Assembly (NCBI GenBank): GCA_019912665.1
Contig: JAIOIE010000032.1
Location: 62,001-126,000, forward strand
DNA from: Deltaproteobacteria bacterium
GTDB lineage: Bacteria; Desulfobacterota; GWC2-55-46
Direction of reading: 5' to 3'
DNA: 64,000 nt
The notes below the pieces were generated by a model, which was not told the origin of the DNA, ran no database searches, and saw nothing but the letters and a program-made list of their open reading frames with translations. Numbering within the stretch: the stretch's first letter is position 1; each line of letters opens with the position of its first letter. Shown here piece after piece: positions 17,286 through 28,304 of the stretch. The translations under genes and the position numbers were made by a program.

Positions 17286-17702
17286 ATGGGCGTAAACTAC
17301 GCGGATGTGATAGAGAGGATGAAGTGGGCTGCGCGCCTTAAGAACGACTCTGCCGTTGCGCGGGCCCTGGAGGTCACCCCGCAGGCGCTTTCCAATTACA
17401 AGAAGCGCGGAGAGATGCCCTCAGGGCTTGTGCTTGCATTTTCCGAGAGGTTCGGCGTGGGCCTCGACTGGCTTATAAGCGGCAGAGGCGAGGTCTTCAA
17501 GCCCGGAAAAGCCCCTTTGGCAGGCGAAAGCCCGGCCCTTTACTCCCTTAAGGGGCAGGCCGCGAACGTTGGCTCGCCCGAGGCGGAAGAGGCCGCCTAT
17601 ATAATGAAACTCCTCAAGGTCCTCCGAAGCCCGGATGAGTCCCATTCGAGGGCCATAAAGTCGGCCATAGACACGGTCTTGAAAGCATCTGACAAGGAAT
17701 AG
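17286..17702 (+). CDS. CI-repressor-type HTH protein without peptidase domain
   Basis: The 138-residue protein has an N-terminal helix-turn-helix of the phage CI repressor family (about residues 5-65: ADVIERMKWAARLKNDSAVARAL, then VTPQALSNYKKRGEMPS and FGVGLDWLISGRGE). The S24 autocleavage domain of true phage repressors is absent. The C-terminal half is alanine- and serine-rich with a short predicted helix. It starts 23 bases after the phosphomannomutase gene and precedes gmd, so it may regulate the polysaccharide cluster. The target is unknown. Confidence 0.75.
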   Translation: MGVNYADVIERMKWAARLKNDSAVARALEVTPQALSNYKKRGEMPSGLVLAFSERFGVGLDWLISGRGEVFKPGKAPLAGESPALYSLKGQAANVGSPEAEEAAYIMKLLKVLRSPDESHSRAIKSAIDTVLKASDKE

Positions 17703-17801
17703 TCCCTATCGAGGGTCCTTTTTTCAAAACCTCTGCAATTCATCGGCCGGACCCGGCTACATATCTCTTCGGTTTTGTTCCGGAAAACAAGTTGTTCTCT
17801 C

Positions 17802-17831
17802 TTGACGCGAGTTCCTTGGTCGTGGTATCGT
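17802..17831 (+). promoter_or_regulatory. Candidate promoter upstream of gmd
   Basis: TTGACG (17802-17807), an 18-base spacer and TATCGT (17826-17831) resemble a sigma-70 promoter. It would give a leader of about 135 bases before gmd. The intergenic stretch 17703-17974 holds no gene. Confidence 0.35.
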
Positions 17832-17842
17832 TCATTTCGTGA

Positions 17843-19879
<2,037 letters not shown>

Positions 19880-19883
<4 letters not shown>

Positions 19884-21013
19884 GGGTCGGCATAAACGCG
19901 CTTTATCTCCTGCCCGGAAGGGTGGGCGGTAGCGAGGTGTACCTGAGGAACATCATCAAGTGGCTCCCGCGCGTCGCGCCGGGCCACGAGTTCCTGCTTT
20001 ATGTCAACAGGGAATCCGCGGGGCTCCTGGGCGAAGGCGGCATTAAAGTGGTGCATTGCAAAGTAAGGGCCTCGAACCGCCCCATGAGGATAGCATACGA
20101 GCAGGCGGTGCTGCCCTTCCTCGCTAAGAGGGACAGGCTCGACGCGCTCTTTTCAGCCGGCATGACGGCCCCCTTTTTCTCCCCGGTCCCGTCCTTTCTC
20201 ATGGTATACGACCTGCAGCACGTGAACCAGCCGGGGAACTTCAACAGGTGGTACCTCCTCTTCCTCAAATCCATAATCTACATGAGCGCGAAGAGCGCTC
20301 ACGCGGTCCTCACGCTCTCGGAGAAGTCCAAGAGGGACATAGTGAAATTCTACTCCATGAATCCCGGTAAGGTCACGGTCACGCACCTTGCCTCGGAGAA
20401 ATCGATTTTCAGGAAGAGACCGCCGGAGGAGGCCGCGGCCGTAAGGAGGAAATACGGGCTCCCGCCGGGCTTCGTCCTCTATATCGCCTCGTCGCTTCCG
20501 CACAAGAACTATGAGCGGCTCCTCAAGGCGTTCAAGCTCGTAAAGATAAGCAGGCCGGACCTTAAGCTCGTCCTCATCGGCGCGAGGGACTACGGGCACG
20601 AGGGTATAAGGAGCAAGATAAGCGAGCTCGGCCTCGAGGAGGATATCATATTCCTGGGATGGCTCCCTTACGAGGACATACCTCTGGTATACTCGGCCGC
20701 CGGCCTCTTCGTCTTCCCGTCGCTCCACGAGGGCTTCGGCATACCTGTCCTCGAGGCCATGGCATCGGGCGTTCCGGTCGTCTGCTCCGGAATAGAACCC
20801 CTTGACGAGGTCGCTGGAGACGCGGCGCTTTTCGTCGACCCCTTGAGCGTAGAGAGCATAGCGCACGGGATGCTCCGGGTGCTCGAGGACCCGGCATTGA
20901 GGGAAAGGCTCGTCACGGAAGGCCTCAAGCGCTCCGCCGGGTTCAGCTGGGAGCGCACTGCGGAAGAGACCTTCCAGGCCATATCAGGCTCTGCCGCGGG
21001 GCTAAGGCAATGA
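19880..21013 (+). CDS. Glycosyltransferase family 4 (GT-B fold)
   Basis: The 377-residue protein has a GT4 layout: an N-terminal acceptor domain (GRVGGSEVYLRNI) and a C-terminal donor domain. The donor domain carries KNYERLLKAFKLV, VFPSLHEGFGIPVLEAMASGVPVV (the EX7E-type motif) and AGDAALFVDP. It resembles mannosyl- or rhamnosyltransferases and probably adds rhamnose or mannose from a GDP-sugar to a lipid-linked polysaccharide on the cytoplasmic side. It overlaps rmd by four bases (ATGA) and the next gene likewise. Confidence 0.88.
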
Positions 21014-21804
21014 GGAACCCTCCGAGAATAACCGTTATAACGCCATCATACAACCAGGGTGGCTTCATCGCAGAGACAATAGAAAGCGTACTCGTCCAGG
21101 AATACCCGGATCTCGAATACCTTGTAATCGACGGCGGCTCGAATGACGGGACGCTGGAGGTGCTTAAAAGGTATGATGGGCGGCTCGCCTGGGTCTCGGA
21201 GCGCGACCGCGGCCAGTCTGACGCCATAAACAAGGGCATCAGGAGGGCGACCGGCGACATAATCGCTTACCTGAACTCGGACGACCTCTATGAGCCCGGG
21301 GCCCTCAAAAAGGCCGCCCAATACTTCCAGGCGCACCCGGACTGCCTATGGCTGACAGGGAGGTGCGGGATAATAGACGCGGAGGGCAGGGAGACGAGGC
21401 GCTACATAACCTCGTACAAGAACTTTTTGCTTCGGCGGTACGGCTATAATATACTCCTTGTCACGAACTTCGTCTCGCAGCCGGCCACCTTCATAAGGAG
21501 GGAGGCCTTCGGCGAGCTCGGCCTATTCGACGAGTCGCAGCACAGGGTGATGGACTACGAGTTCTGGCTGAGGCTGGGGCGGAAATACCCGCCGGGGTTT
21601 ATCGACGACCGCCTTGCCTCGTTCAGGGTGCATCCCGGCTCGAAAACTTCGAGCTCGTTTCACCGCACCTTCAGGGAGGAGCTTGAGGTCGCAAGGAAGT
21701 ATACGGATTCCGTATTCCTGACCGGCCTCCATTACCTGAGCTACCTGGGGATACGCGCCGCCTACACGGCCCTTGACGCGGCCGCAAGGCGGAAGGTCTT
21801 TTGA
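21010..21804 (+). CDS. Glycosyltransferase family 2 (GT-A fold)
   Basis: The 264-residue protein begins with the GT2 pattern ITVITPSYNQGGFIAETIESVLVQEY, then YLVIDGGSNDGT. Its DXD-type metal site lies in AYLNSDDLYEPGAL. There are no clear membrane spans, so it is cytoplasmic or peripheral. The overlapping ATGA junction with the GT4 gene places it in the gmd-rmd-glycosyltransferase operon. Donor and linkage cannot be told from sequence alone. Confidence 0.88.
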   Translation: MRNPPRITVITPSYNQGGFIAETIESVLVQEYPDLEYLVIDGGSNDGTLEVLKRYDGRLAWVSERDRGQSDAINKGIRRATGDIIAYLNSDDLYEPGALKKAAQYFQAHPDCLWLTGRCGIIDAEGRETRRYITSYKNFLLRRYGYNILLVTNFVSQPATFIRREAFGELGLFDESQHRVMDYEFWLRLGRKYPPGFIDDRLASFRVHPGSKTSSSFHRTFREELEVARKYTDSVFLTGLHYLSYLGIRAAYTALDAAARRKVF

Positions 21805-21877
21805 TTCGATCCAGTTGTGAGTAACCCATCGCGGCCCTCCGCGTGACGGAATCGGAGGTCCGGGGAAAGGAAGAGCC

Positions 21878-23407
21878 ATGTCGCGGAACGGTTCAGGGAG
21901 CAAGGCTGCCCTCTCGGGCGCAATCACGGCAGGGCGAGTGAAGCCCCTTAAGAAGGCGCTTGCCGAGGGGGCCGGCGTGAGGAGAAGGCCCGCTTCAAAA
22001 GGCAAGCTCTATGCCGCAATACTGGCCGGAGGCATAGGGAGCAGGTTCTGGCCCTTGAGCCGCGAAACCACCCCGAAGCAGCTCCTTAAGGTCGCAGGCG
22101 ACGAAAGCCTCCTTAAGTCGACCATAAAGAGGCTTAGCCCGCTCGTGCCATCCGAGAGGGTGCTTATCGTCACAAACGCGAGGCAGGCCGAGATAATAAG
22201 GCTGCACCTCTCCTATGACGGCAAGGCCGTGGACCCCGGCTACGTAATAGAGCCTATGGGCAGGAACACGGCCGCAGCCATAGCGCTGGCGGCCTTCGAG
22301 CTATACAGGAAAGACCCCGGCGCGGTGATGGCGGTCCTGCCCGCCGACCACGTCATAGAGGACGGCAAGTCCTTCAGGACCGCAATGAAGGCGGCCCTTC
22401 AGGCCGCCCGGGAAGGCCGCCTCGTGACCTTCGGCATAGTGCCAACGCACCCGGAGACGGGCTATGGCTACATAAAGGCGCTCCCGAGGGCGGTAAAGAA
22501 GATATCCGGCTTCAGCATGCGGAGTGTTGAGAAGTTCGTCGAGAAGCCGGATATAAGAAGGGCCAGGCGGTATCTAAAGGAGGGCGGCTATTACTGGAAC
22601 TCCGGCATCTTCCTCTGGAAGGCCGAGAGGATACTCGAGGAGGTAAGGAAGCACCTGCCCGAGACCTTCGAGGCCCTATCCGCGTGCAAAGACACCGAAA
22701 GCCTCATCGCCGCATACCAGTCGATAAAGGATATATCCATAGACCACGGCATACTCGAAAAGGCGGAGGACGTGGTCATGATACCCGCGAGTTTCCCGTG
22801 GTCGGACATGGGCAGCTGGAGCTCCTTTAACGCGGTCCTTAAGCCAGACTCGGACGGCAATATCGTCCGCGGCAGGGTCGTGGACATCGGCTCCAAGAAC
22901 TCCATAATACTCGGCTCTGACAGGGCCGTGGCCACGATCGGGCTCAAGGATATGATACTGGTGGATACGCCGGACGCGACTCTCGTCTGCCCCCGCGACC
23001 GCGCCCAGGAGGTCAAGGAGGTCGTCTCGGTCCTGAAGAAAAAGGGCTACACGGAGCACGAGATACACAGGACCGTCGAGAGGCCCTGGGGCTCCTATAC
23101 CCTCCTCGAGACCGGGGAGGGCTACAAGATAAAGAGGATAAGGGTCGAGCCCAGGAGGAGGCTTTCCCTCCAGCTCCACCACCACAGGAGCGAGCACTGG
23201 GTCGTAATCTCCGGGACCGCAAGGGTCCAGAGGGGCGAGGAGGTGGTGGATATCGTGATCAACCAGTCCACCTATATACCCAGGGGCGTAAAGCACAGGC
23301 TCGAGAACGCGACCGACGTGCCCCTTGAGATAATCGAGGTGCAAAACGGCGAGTACGTCGAGGAAGAGGACATCGTGCGATTCGAGGACGACTTCCAGAG
23401 GAAGTGA
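21878..23407 (+). CDS. manC: Bifunctional mannose-1-phosphate guanylyltransferase/mannose-6-phosphate isomerase
   Basis: The 509-residue protein joins an N-terminal nucleotidyltransferase (AILAGGIGSRFWPLSRETTPKQLLK from about residue 48) to a C-terminal type II isomerase cupin (RPWGSYTLLE...LQLHHHRSEHWVVISGTA, about 400-490). It makes GDP-mannose for Gmd. The first 45 residues (basic, low complexity) are an unusual extension. ATG 21878 is kept because GGAAAGGAAGAG lies just upstream; GTG 21976 would give the standard N-terminus. It closes the polysaccharide cluster. Confidence 0.95.
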   Translation: MSRNGSGSKAALSGAITAGRVKPLKKALAEGAGVRRRPASKGKLYAAILAGGIGSRFWPLSRETTPKQLLKVAGDESLLKSTIKRLSPLVPSERVLIVTNARQAEIIRLHLSYDGKAVDPGYVIEPMGRNTAAAIALAAFELYRKDPGAVMAVLPADHVIEDGKSFRTAMKAALQAAREGRLVTFGIVPTHPETGYGYIKALPRAVKKISGFSMRSVEKFVEKPDIRRARRYLKEGGYYWNSGIFLWKAERILEEVRKHLPETFEALSACKDTESLIAAYQSIKDISIDHGILEKAEDVVMIPASFPWSDMGSWSSFNAVLKPDSDGNIVRGRVVDIGSKNSIILGSDRAVATIGLKDMILVDTPDATLVCPRDRAQEVKEVVSVLKKKGYTEHEIHRTVERPWGSYTLLETGEGYKIKRIRVEPRRRLSLQLHHHRSEHWVVISGTARVQRGEEVVDIVINQSTYIPRGVKHRLENATDVPLEIIEVQNGEYVEEEDIVRFEDDFQRK

Positions 23408-23520
23408 CGCCTCAGAAGCTGGGGCGGGCTTAGTCCTTCACGTGCGCTTTACGGTTCAGGAGTTTCAGCTCGGCGCTGGTCTACGCAGGGCCGAATTACA
23501 TTTTGCGGGGCGTAGAAAAG

Positions 23521-25062
23521 ATGAGGACGCGCGAACAATGGGGCACAAGGATAGGGCTTATACTTGCGATGGCCGGGAATGCCATCGGCCTCGGGAACTT
23601 CCTTAGGTTCCCCGTCCAGGCCGCTGAGAACGGCGGCGGGGCGTTCATGATACCGTATTTCATATCGCTCCTCGTGCTTGGCATACCCCTCATGTGGATA
23701 GAATGGGGCATAGGCCGGTACGGCGGCTCAAGGGGACACGGCACCGCGCCGGGCATGTTCGATGAGCTCTGGAAGAACAGGGCCGCAAAGTACGCCGGCA
23801 TACTCGGGGTCTTCCTGCCGCTCGTGGTGGTCATCTATTACACATACATCTGCTCCTGGACCCTCGCCTTCGGCATCTTCTCCTTAATGGGTAGCTTCCC
23901 CGGTACCGACAGCCTGGCGGAAGCGGCTTCGGCTTCCGAGTACCTGAAGCCTTACCAGGCGTTCCTCTATGATTATATCGGCGCCTCAGGGGGCGGCGAC
24001 ATACTTACGCCCGGGCCTGTGGCTTACGCCTTTTTCCTCGGCACTCTTTTCCTGGGGCTCTGGATACTCGGCAGGGGTGTTTCCGGCGGCATAGAGGCGC
24101 TTAACAAGATAGCCATACCGGCCCTCTTCATAATGGCGCTTGTGCTCTTTATCAAGGTGTTTACCTTGAGCTCGCCGACGGACCCGTCATTCACGATCAG
24201 GGAAGGGCTTGCTTTTCTCTGGGAGCCGGACTTAAGCGGCCTTAAGAGCGCCAAGGTCTGGCTCGCGGCCGCCGGGCAGGTCTTTTTCACCCTGTCCCTC
24301 GGTTTGGGGGCCATACTTACCTACGCGAGTTACGTAAAAAGGGACGAGGACATCGCGCTAGACGGCCTCTCCACAGCGAGCCTCAATACATTCGCGGAGG
24401 TGATATTCGGCTCGACCATCGCCCTCACCTCTGCCGTCATCTTCTTCGGGATGCAGGGCGCATCCGAGATAGCCTCGGGAGGCGCCTTCAAGCTCGGCTT
24501 CATGAGCATGCCCGCGGTCTTCTCCTACATGAGCTACGGCCAGTTCTTCGGCTTCATCTGGTTCCTCCTTCTTTTCCTCGCCGGCCTTACTTCCATGGTA
24601 GCGCTCTCCCAGCCCATGATGGCCTTTTTCGAGGACGAGTTCGGCTGGGAGAGGAAGAAGTCGGTCATAGTGCTCGGGGCCGTTTTCTTCATCTCGGCTC
24701 ACCTGCCGATATTCGTAAGCGGCGCGCTCGACGAGATGGATTTCTGGGCAGGGACATTCGGGCTCGTGGTCCTGGCGCTAATGGAGGTCGTGATATTCTT
24801 TTGGATATTCGGGTCTGAAAAGGCCTGGGGCGAGATAACAAGGGGGGCGCACATAAGGATACCGAGGTTCTTCTTCTACGTGATGAAATACGTGACGCCC
24901 ATGTTCCTCATAATCATACTCGCGGCCTGGACATACGAGCAGCTCCCTTCGGTGCTTGCGAGGAGCGAGGCTGGGGTATGGGCGGCAAGGGCGTTCCTGG
25001 CGGGGCTTTTGGCGGCCCTTGTCGTCTCTGTAAGGGTCGCCTGGAAAAGGAGGAGGAGATGA
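23521..25062 (+). CDS. Sodium-dependent amino acid transporter (NSS/SNF family)
   Basis: The 513-residue membrane protein has about 12 hydrophobic spans. Its first span carries the NSS signature AMAGNAIGLGNFLRFPVQAAENGGGAFMIPY, whose unwound part binds sodium and substrate. The length matches LeuT-type bacterial members. Substrate is not predictable, although pairing with a MetS-like small subunit suggests neutral or sulphur amino acids. ATG 23521 is chosen over TTG 23503 because it gives the conserved RTREQWGTRIG start. The small subunit gene overlaps its stop codon. Confidence 0.92.
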   Translation: MRTREQWGTRIGLILAMAGNAIGLGNFLRFPVQAAENGGGAFMIPYFISLLVLGIPLMWIEWGIGRYGGSRGHGTAPGMFDELWKNRAAKYAGILGVFLPLVVVIYYTYICSWTLAFGIFSLMGSFPGTDSLAEAASASEYLKPYQAFLYDYIGASGGGDILTPGPVAYAFFLGTLFLGLWILGRGVSGGIEALNKIAIPALFIMALVLFIKVFTLSSPTDPSFTIREGLAFLWEPDLSGLKSAKVWLAAAGQVFFTLSLGLGAILTYASYVKRDEDIALDGLSTASLNTFAEVIFGSTIALTSAVIFFGMQGASEIASGGAFKLGFMSMPAVFSYMSYGQFFGFIWFLLLFLAGLTSMVALSQPMMAFFEDEFGWERKKSVIVLGAVFFISAHLPIFVSGALDEMDFWAGTFGLVVLALMEVVIFFWIFGSEKAWGEITRGAHIRIPRFFFYVMKYVTPMFLIIILAAWTYEQLPSVLARSEAGVWAARAFLAGLLAALVVSVRVAWKRRRR

Positions 25063-25163
25063 CGGCAGGAGGATGGGCTTTTCTTGTTTTCTCGTGGGGG
25101 ACTGTGGCCGCCTTCACGATCTTCTGCTTCTACAAGCTCATAAGGAGCGTGGGGCTGAAATAG
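25059..25163 (+). CDS. MetS-like NSS transporter small subunit, 34 residues
   Basis: This tiny gene starts at ATG 25059, overlapping the transporter stop (ATGA), with AGGAGGAG directly upstream. The product MTAGGWAFLVFSWGTVAAFT continues as one transmembrane helix, then FCFYKLIRSVGLK. Small one-helix proteins of this kind follow NSS transporters and are called MetS after the MetP/MetS methionine system. Position, coupling and composition support the call; function by analogy. Confidence 0.75.
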   Translation: MTAGGWAFLVFSWGTVAAFTIFCFYKLIRSVGLK

Positions 25164-25164
25164 C

Positions 25165-25677
25165 TCAGTGCCCTCTTTTTCTCCTGAGCTTCTCTGCCTT
25201 TTTCCGCCGGTGCCTTATGACCGCGTGCTTTACGATGTAATACGAGCCCACCGTGCATATTACGGAAACTATGCCGTTCCCGATGAGGAATACGGCATAG
25301 GCCCAGCCTGCGCCGGTAGCAAGGCCGTTATTTTTGATGTTCGCGTAAATCGAAGAGTAGTTCTCCTGGAGCAGAACGCTTCCCACAAAGGCGCTCAGCA
25401 TCCAGAAGAAGGGCGCTGTAAGCGGGTTCATGATAAGGCTTCCGAGGATGGCGGCCGCCTTGTTTGCCTTGAGCGCGAAGGCCGCCGCAAGCGAAAGGAT
25501 GGTGCCAAGGCCGAAGGTGGGGAGCACCCCCATGAGCACCCCGATAGCCGCTCCCCTTGCGATCCGCTCGGGCGGGTCTTCGAGCCTGAGTATTTTGTAA
25601 TAGACGAGTTTCGCCCTCCTTTTAAACCGTGAGAGGAGGCGCTTTTTGGAGCCGTTTCTCGGTTTTTCCTTTTTCAT
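25165..25677 (-). CDS. DUF2062 membrane protein
   Basis: The 170-residue protein has a basic N-terminus (KKRLLSRFKRRAK), the DUF2062 core PPERIARGAAIGVLMGVLPTFG, and about three hydrophobic segments (51-75, 80-105, 125-150). Its tail is highly basic (HRRKKAEKLRRKRGH). The family is of unknown function and often lies near cell-envelope genes. It faces the transporter genes and its stop codon is one base from the small-subunit stop, so any terminator must lie inside the coding sequence. Confidence 0.85.
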   Translation of the reverse strand: MKKEKPRNGSKKRLLSRFKRRAKLVYYKILRLEDPPERIARGAAIGVLMGVLPTFGLGTILSLAAAFALKANKAAAILGSLIMNPLTAPFFWMLSAFVGSVLLQENYSSIYANIKNNGLATGAGWAYAVFLIGNGIVSVICTVGSYYIVKHAVIRHRRKKAEKLRRKRGH

Positions 25678-25870
25678 TCCGGGGGGCCGGGGTGTTTCTG
25701 GTTATAGTAATGATATTAATAAGATAAGAGTTATTATAATACCAGAATAAACCATCATGAGTGCGCTACGCAAGACTAATCGGAGGCGCTCTGAAATTAA
25801 AGCGTCCGTTCCGGCGTTTTTTCAGGCCGTTTACGCCCCCTCGGGTTAAAGAGGACGTGTCTTCAAAAAA

Positions 25871-25899
25871 TTGCCCTTAAAACCTGGTTCGGATATAAT
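25871..25899 (+). promoter_or_regulatory. Sigma-70-like promoter abutting the 25900 gene
   Basis: TTGCCC (25871-25876), a 17-base spacer and a perfect TATAAT (25894-25899) form a good promoter. The -10 box touches the ATG at 25900, so transcription would start near 25906, exactly at the in-frame GTG. Confidence 0.55.
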
Positions 25900-26301
25900 A
25901 TGCCCGTGAAAAGTCTTGCGCCATTACTCATCATGTTCTTTCTTTTCCAGGCCCTCTCGCCCCTGTCAGGGAGCGTTTGCCTCCACATGGGCGAGGACTG
26001 CCGGCATGGGGAGAGGTGCCCGGTCATGGCAAAGGACATCAAGACCGTGGTCTGCCATACCGGCAGCACAGAGTCGCATGAAGGCCATGCCCCTGAATCT
26101 TTAAGTTGCGGAAGGTACCTGGGAAATGACGTAGCAGGTATGGTCGCCCTTAACCCGCTTGATATGCCTTTCCTTGCCGGTAAGGCGCTCGCGCCCGGGC
26201 CGGACCATTTGATAGCGCCTGTCATTTATACCCGCTCTTTCTTCACAGGTACGTTCGCGGCCGCGAGCGAAGAACCCCCCGAAAGCCCTCTCGTATCCTG
26301 A
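25900..26301 (+). CDS. Small exported Cys/His-rich protein, function unknown
   Basis: The 133-residue protein has an N-terminal signal sequence (APLLIMFFLFQALSPLSGS). A cysteine- and histidine-rich stretch follows: CLHMGEDCRHGERCPVMAK, VCHTG, ESHEGHAP and LSCG. Spacing of Cys, His and Met suggests metal binding (copper or similar) in the periplasm, which is inferred. The rest is hydrophobic without motifs. The real start may be GTG 25906, because the promoter -10 box ends at 25899. It precedes a Met-rich outer-membrane protein and a TlpA-like protein that may share its role. Confidence 0.55.
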   Translation: MPVKSLAPLLIMFFLFQALSPLSGSVCLHMGEDCRHGERCPVMAKDIKTVVCHTGSTESHEGHAPESLSCGRYLGNDVAGMVALNPLDMPFLAGKALAPGPDHLIAPVIYTRSFFTGTFAAASEEPPESPLVS

Positions 26302-26529
26302 TTACAAGGCATTCCATTTTCCTTTAAGCATGGGCGAGCGGCTCTGTGTCGGAAAGTTGCTTGGTTGAGCGATTGCGCCCTTACCTTCGCGCATCCTTCT
26401 TCCGGGTTACTACTTTACTCCGAAAAGAGTTGCTTTGCATCCTGACGGGCATGGAGTGTCTTACGGCTTCAGCAAGGCGATGGGTTTCTAAAGGCCCGCG
26501 CGCCCAAAACCGTTCACAGGAGATTCGAG

Positions 26530-27555
26530 ATGAGGAAGTGTATCCTCTTTTTGCTTTTAATCGTCGCAGTAACTGTTTCTAGCGGCAGGCAGGCCCATGC
26601 GGCCGGCGAATGCGGCCTCTCGTGCTGCATAGCAGGCGCGGCCTCATCGGGCGTGACCCTGGCCGAGAATTTCGGCCTCTCGCTCGCATACGAGTACATG
26701 CACATGGAGACAATAAGGAACGGGACGAGGAGCGTAAGCCCGGACGAGGCGATTGCGGAGAACCAGCAGATGGGCCAGCCATACAGCGTCCCGACCGAGA
26801 TGCGGATGCAGAAGATATCGCTTATCGGCGTGCTACCAGTGAGCGAGCGCCTTCAGCTCATGGCATCGGTCCCCTATATCATAAACGACATGGACATGAG
26901 AAGGCGTAGCGCGATGGGAATGACGATGGACATGACCATGGACACGGTCTCGGGCATCGGCGACATATCCCTCATGGGCCTTTATACGCTCTATACCGAC
27001 GCGCCGATAAGGCCGGGGCACAGGCTGGTCGCGGGGCTCGGCGTAAAGACGCCGACCGGGACCACAAGCGAGAGGACCGCGTCAGGGAACCTGGTGCACG
27101 CGATGATGCAGCCCGGTAGCGGGTCATGGGACCCTCTATTTCTCCTCAGCTACACGAGGGGGCTCTACCCGCTCGTCCTCCAGGCGAACCTCTTTCACCA
27201 GCTCACGACCGAGGGCAATAACGGATACGAGTTCGGGGACAAGACCACTCTCGACCTCATCGCCAGATATCAGGCCTCAAATTATATCAACGTAGGCCTT
27301 GAGCTGAACGGCATACACGCGGAAAGGGACAGGGACCACGAGGGCAGGTATTCGCGGCCTATTACCTCCATGGCCGACAACCCCGAGTTCACCGGCCTAG
27401 ATTCCGTCTTCATAACCCCTGCCGTGCAGGCCAAGATACCGAAGACCGGCGGGAGCGCGGAGCTCAAGTACCAGGTCCCTGTATACCAGAGGGTCAACGG
27501 CTTCCAGCAGGTGATTGACTGGAGGCTTTTCGCGATACTCGTTTGGGTCTTCTGA
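26530..27555 (+). CDS. Outer-membrane beta-barrel protein (MetA-pathway/transporter-like family), Met-rich
   Basis: The 341-residue protein has a signal peptide (RKCILFLLLIVAVTVSSGRQ, cleaved after AHA). An N-terminal CGLSCC cysteine cluster follows. Alternating hydrophobic strands (LMASVPYIIND, DISLMGLYTLYTD, LVAGLGVKTPTGTTS, FLLSYTRGLYPLVLQANLFHQ) and a terminal aromatic residue indicate an outer-membrane barrel. The loop MRRRSAMGMTMDMTMD is rich in methionine, a feature of copper-handling proteins. The family is often annotated 'transporter' (phenol MetA-pathway-like). Substrate is unknown. AGGAGAT precedes ATG 26530. Confidence 0.65.
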   Translation: MRKCILFLLLIVAVTVSSGRQAHAAGECGLSCCIAGAASSGVTLAENFGLSLAYEYMHMETIRNGTRSVSPDEAIAENQQMGQPYSVPTEMRMQKISLIGVLPVSERLQLMASVPYIINDMDMRRRSAMGMTMDMTMDTVSGIGDISLMGLYTLYTDAPIRPGHRLVAGLGVKTPTGTTSERTASGNLVHAMMQPGSGSWDPLFLLSYTRGLYPLVLQANLFHQLTTEGNNGYEFGDKTTLDLIARYQASNYINVGLELNGIHAERDRDHEGRYSRPITSMADNPEFTGLDSVFITPAVQAKIPKTGGSAELKYQVPVYQRVNGFQQVIDWRLFAILVWVF

Positions 27556-27574
27556 GATGTCGAGGCGAATCCGA

Positions 27575-28216
27575 ATGAGAAACATGTTGGATTGCAAGGA
27601 TTCAACCCTGCCGCGCGCCCCCCGTGAAGGGGGGCGCGCCAGGGGCGCAGAACGCGCGCGGAAGTATCCTGCCTTTGTAGCCGCGCTATCCCTGGCAATC
27701 CTTGCGCTCGTCTTCATGATAGTCGCCCCGAATCGGGCCGATGCGGACGAGCGGCATCGAAATCATATACTCCTTCCCTTCATAGTCCAGCCCTCGAGTG
27801 AAAGCGGCCCTGCGCCGGATTTCAGGCTCAGGGACCTGGACGACATTGAGCGAAGCCTTTCGGAGTTCAAGGGCAAAACAGTCCTCCTCCACTTCTGGGC
27901 GAGCTGGTGCGAGCCGTGCAGAGAAGAATTCCCCGCGCTCTCGAAGCTCGCCTCCGATTTCAGGGACAGGGGATTGGTCGTCCTCGGCGTCGCCATTGAT
28001 TCGAAAAAGCGAGTGATGGAATTCCTCGAAAAAAGCCCCGCCGGCTTTCCGATGCTCATCGACCAGTACGGAGAGGCGAAAAAGAGCTACAGGGTGGGGG
28101 TCATCCCAATGTCGGTGATAATCGGAAAGAGCGGAAAAATCGAGGGCGTGCTTGCAGGGCCGAGGGACTACGGGAGCCCCGCTGCGGCGGAATTCCTCGA
28201 GAAGAACCTGAGATAA
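27575..28216 (+). CDS. TlpA/ResA-like membrane-anchored thiol-disulphide oxidoreductase
   Basis: The C-terminal half (about residues 75-210) is a thioredoxin-like domain with active site WASWCEPCREEFPAL, DFRLRDLDD ahead of it, and the cis-proline region GVIPMSVIIGKSG. One N-terminal hydrophobic anchor (FVAALSLAILALVFMIVAP) places it on the periplasmic side of the inner membrane. It should reduce or isomerise protein disulphides, perhaps cysteines of the neighbouring exported proteins. The start is uncertain: ATG 27575 follows GAGGCG by seven bases, ATG 27557 and 27584 are alternatives, and a GC hairpin lies in the first codons. Confidence 0.85.
   Translation: MRNMLDCKDSTLPRAPREGGRARGAERARKYPAFVAALSLAILALVFMIVAPNRADADERHRNHILLPFIVQPSSESGPAPDFRLRDLDDIERSLSEFKGKTVLLHFWASWCEPCREEFPALSKLASDFRDRGLVVLGVAIDSKKRVMEFLEKSPAGFPMLIDQYGEAKKSYRVGVIPMSVIIGKSGKIEGVLAGPRDYGSPAAAEFLEKNLR
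27613..27639. repeat. Perfect GC-rich inverted repeat inside the 5' end of the tlpA-like gene
   Basis: GCGCGCCCCCC (27613-27623) and GGGGGGCGCGC (27629-27639) are exact reverse complements around GTGAA. The hairpin has no U tract. It may be a processing or stalling element between the barrel gene and the oxidoreductase gene. Confidence 0.7.
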
Positions 28217-28304
28217 TTTCTTCCGTAACTGCGTGGAAAATCTGCTGAAATAGTTCTGCGGCGAGAAATAGGTAAAAAAAGACCTAAATAGTCCAAAATT
28301 TTCC

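Noticed and set aside
26346-26582. 78-residue open frame before the barrel gene
   Set aside because: Overlaps the well-supported signal peptide of the barrel gene and has no ribosome-binding site.
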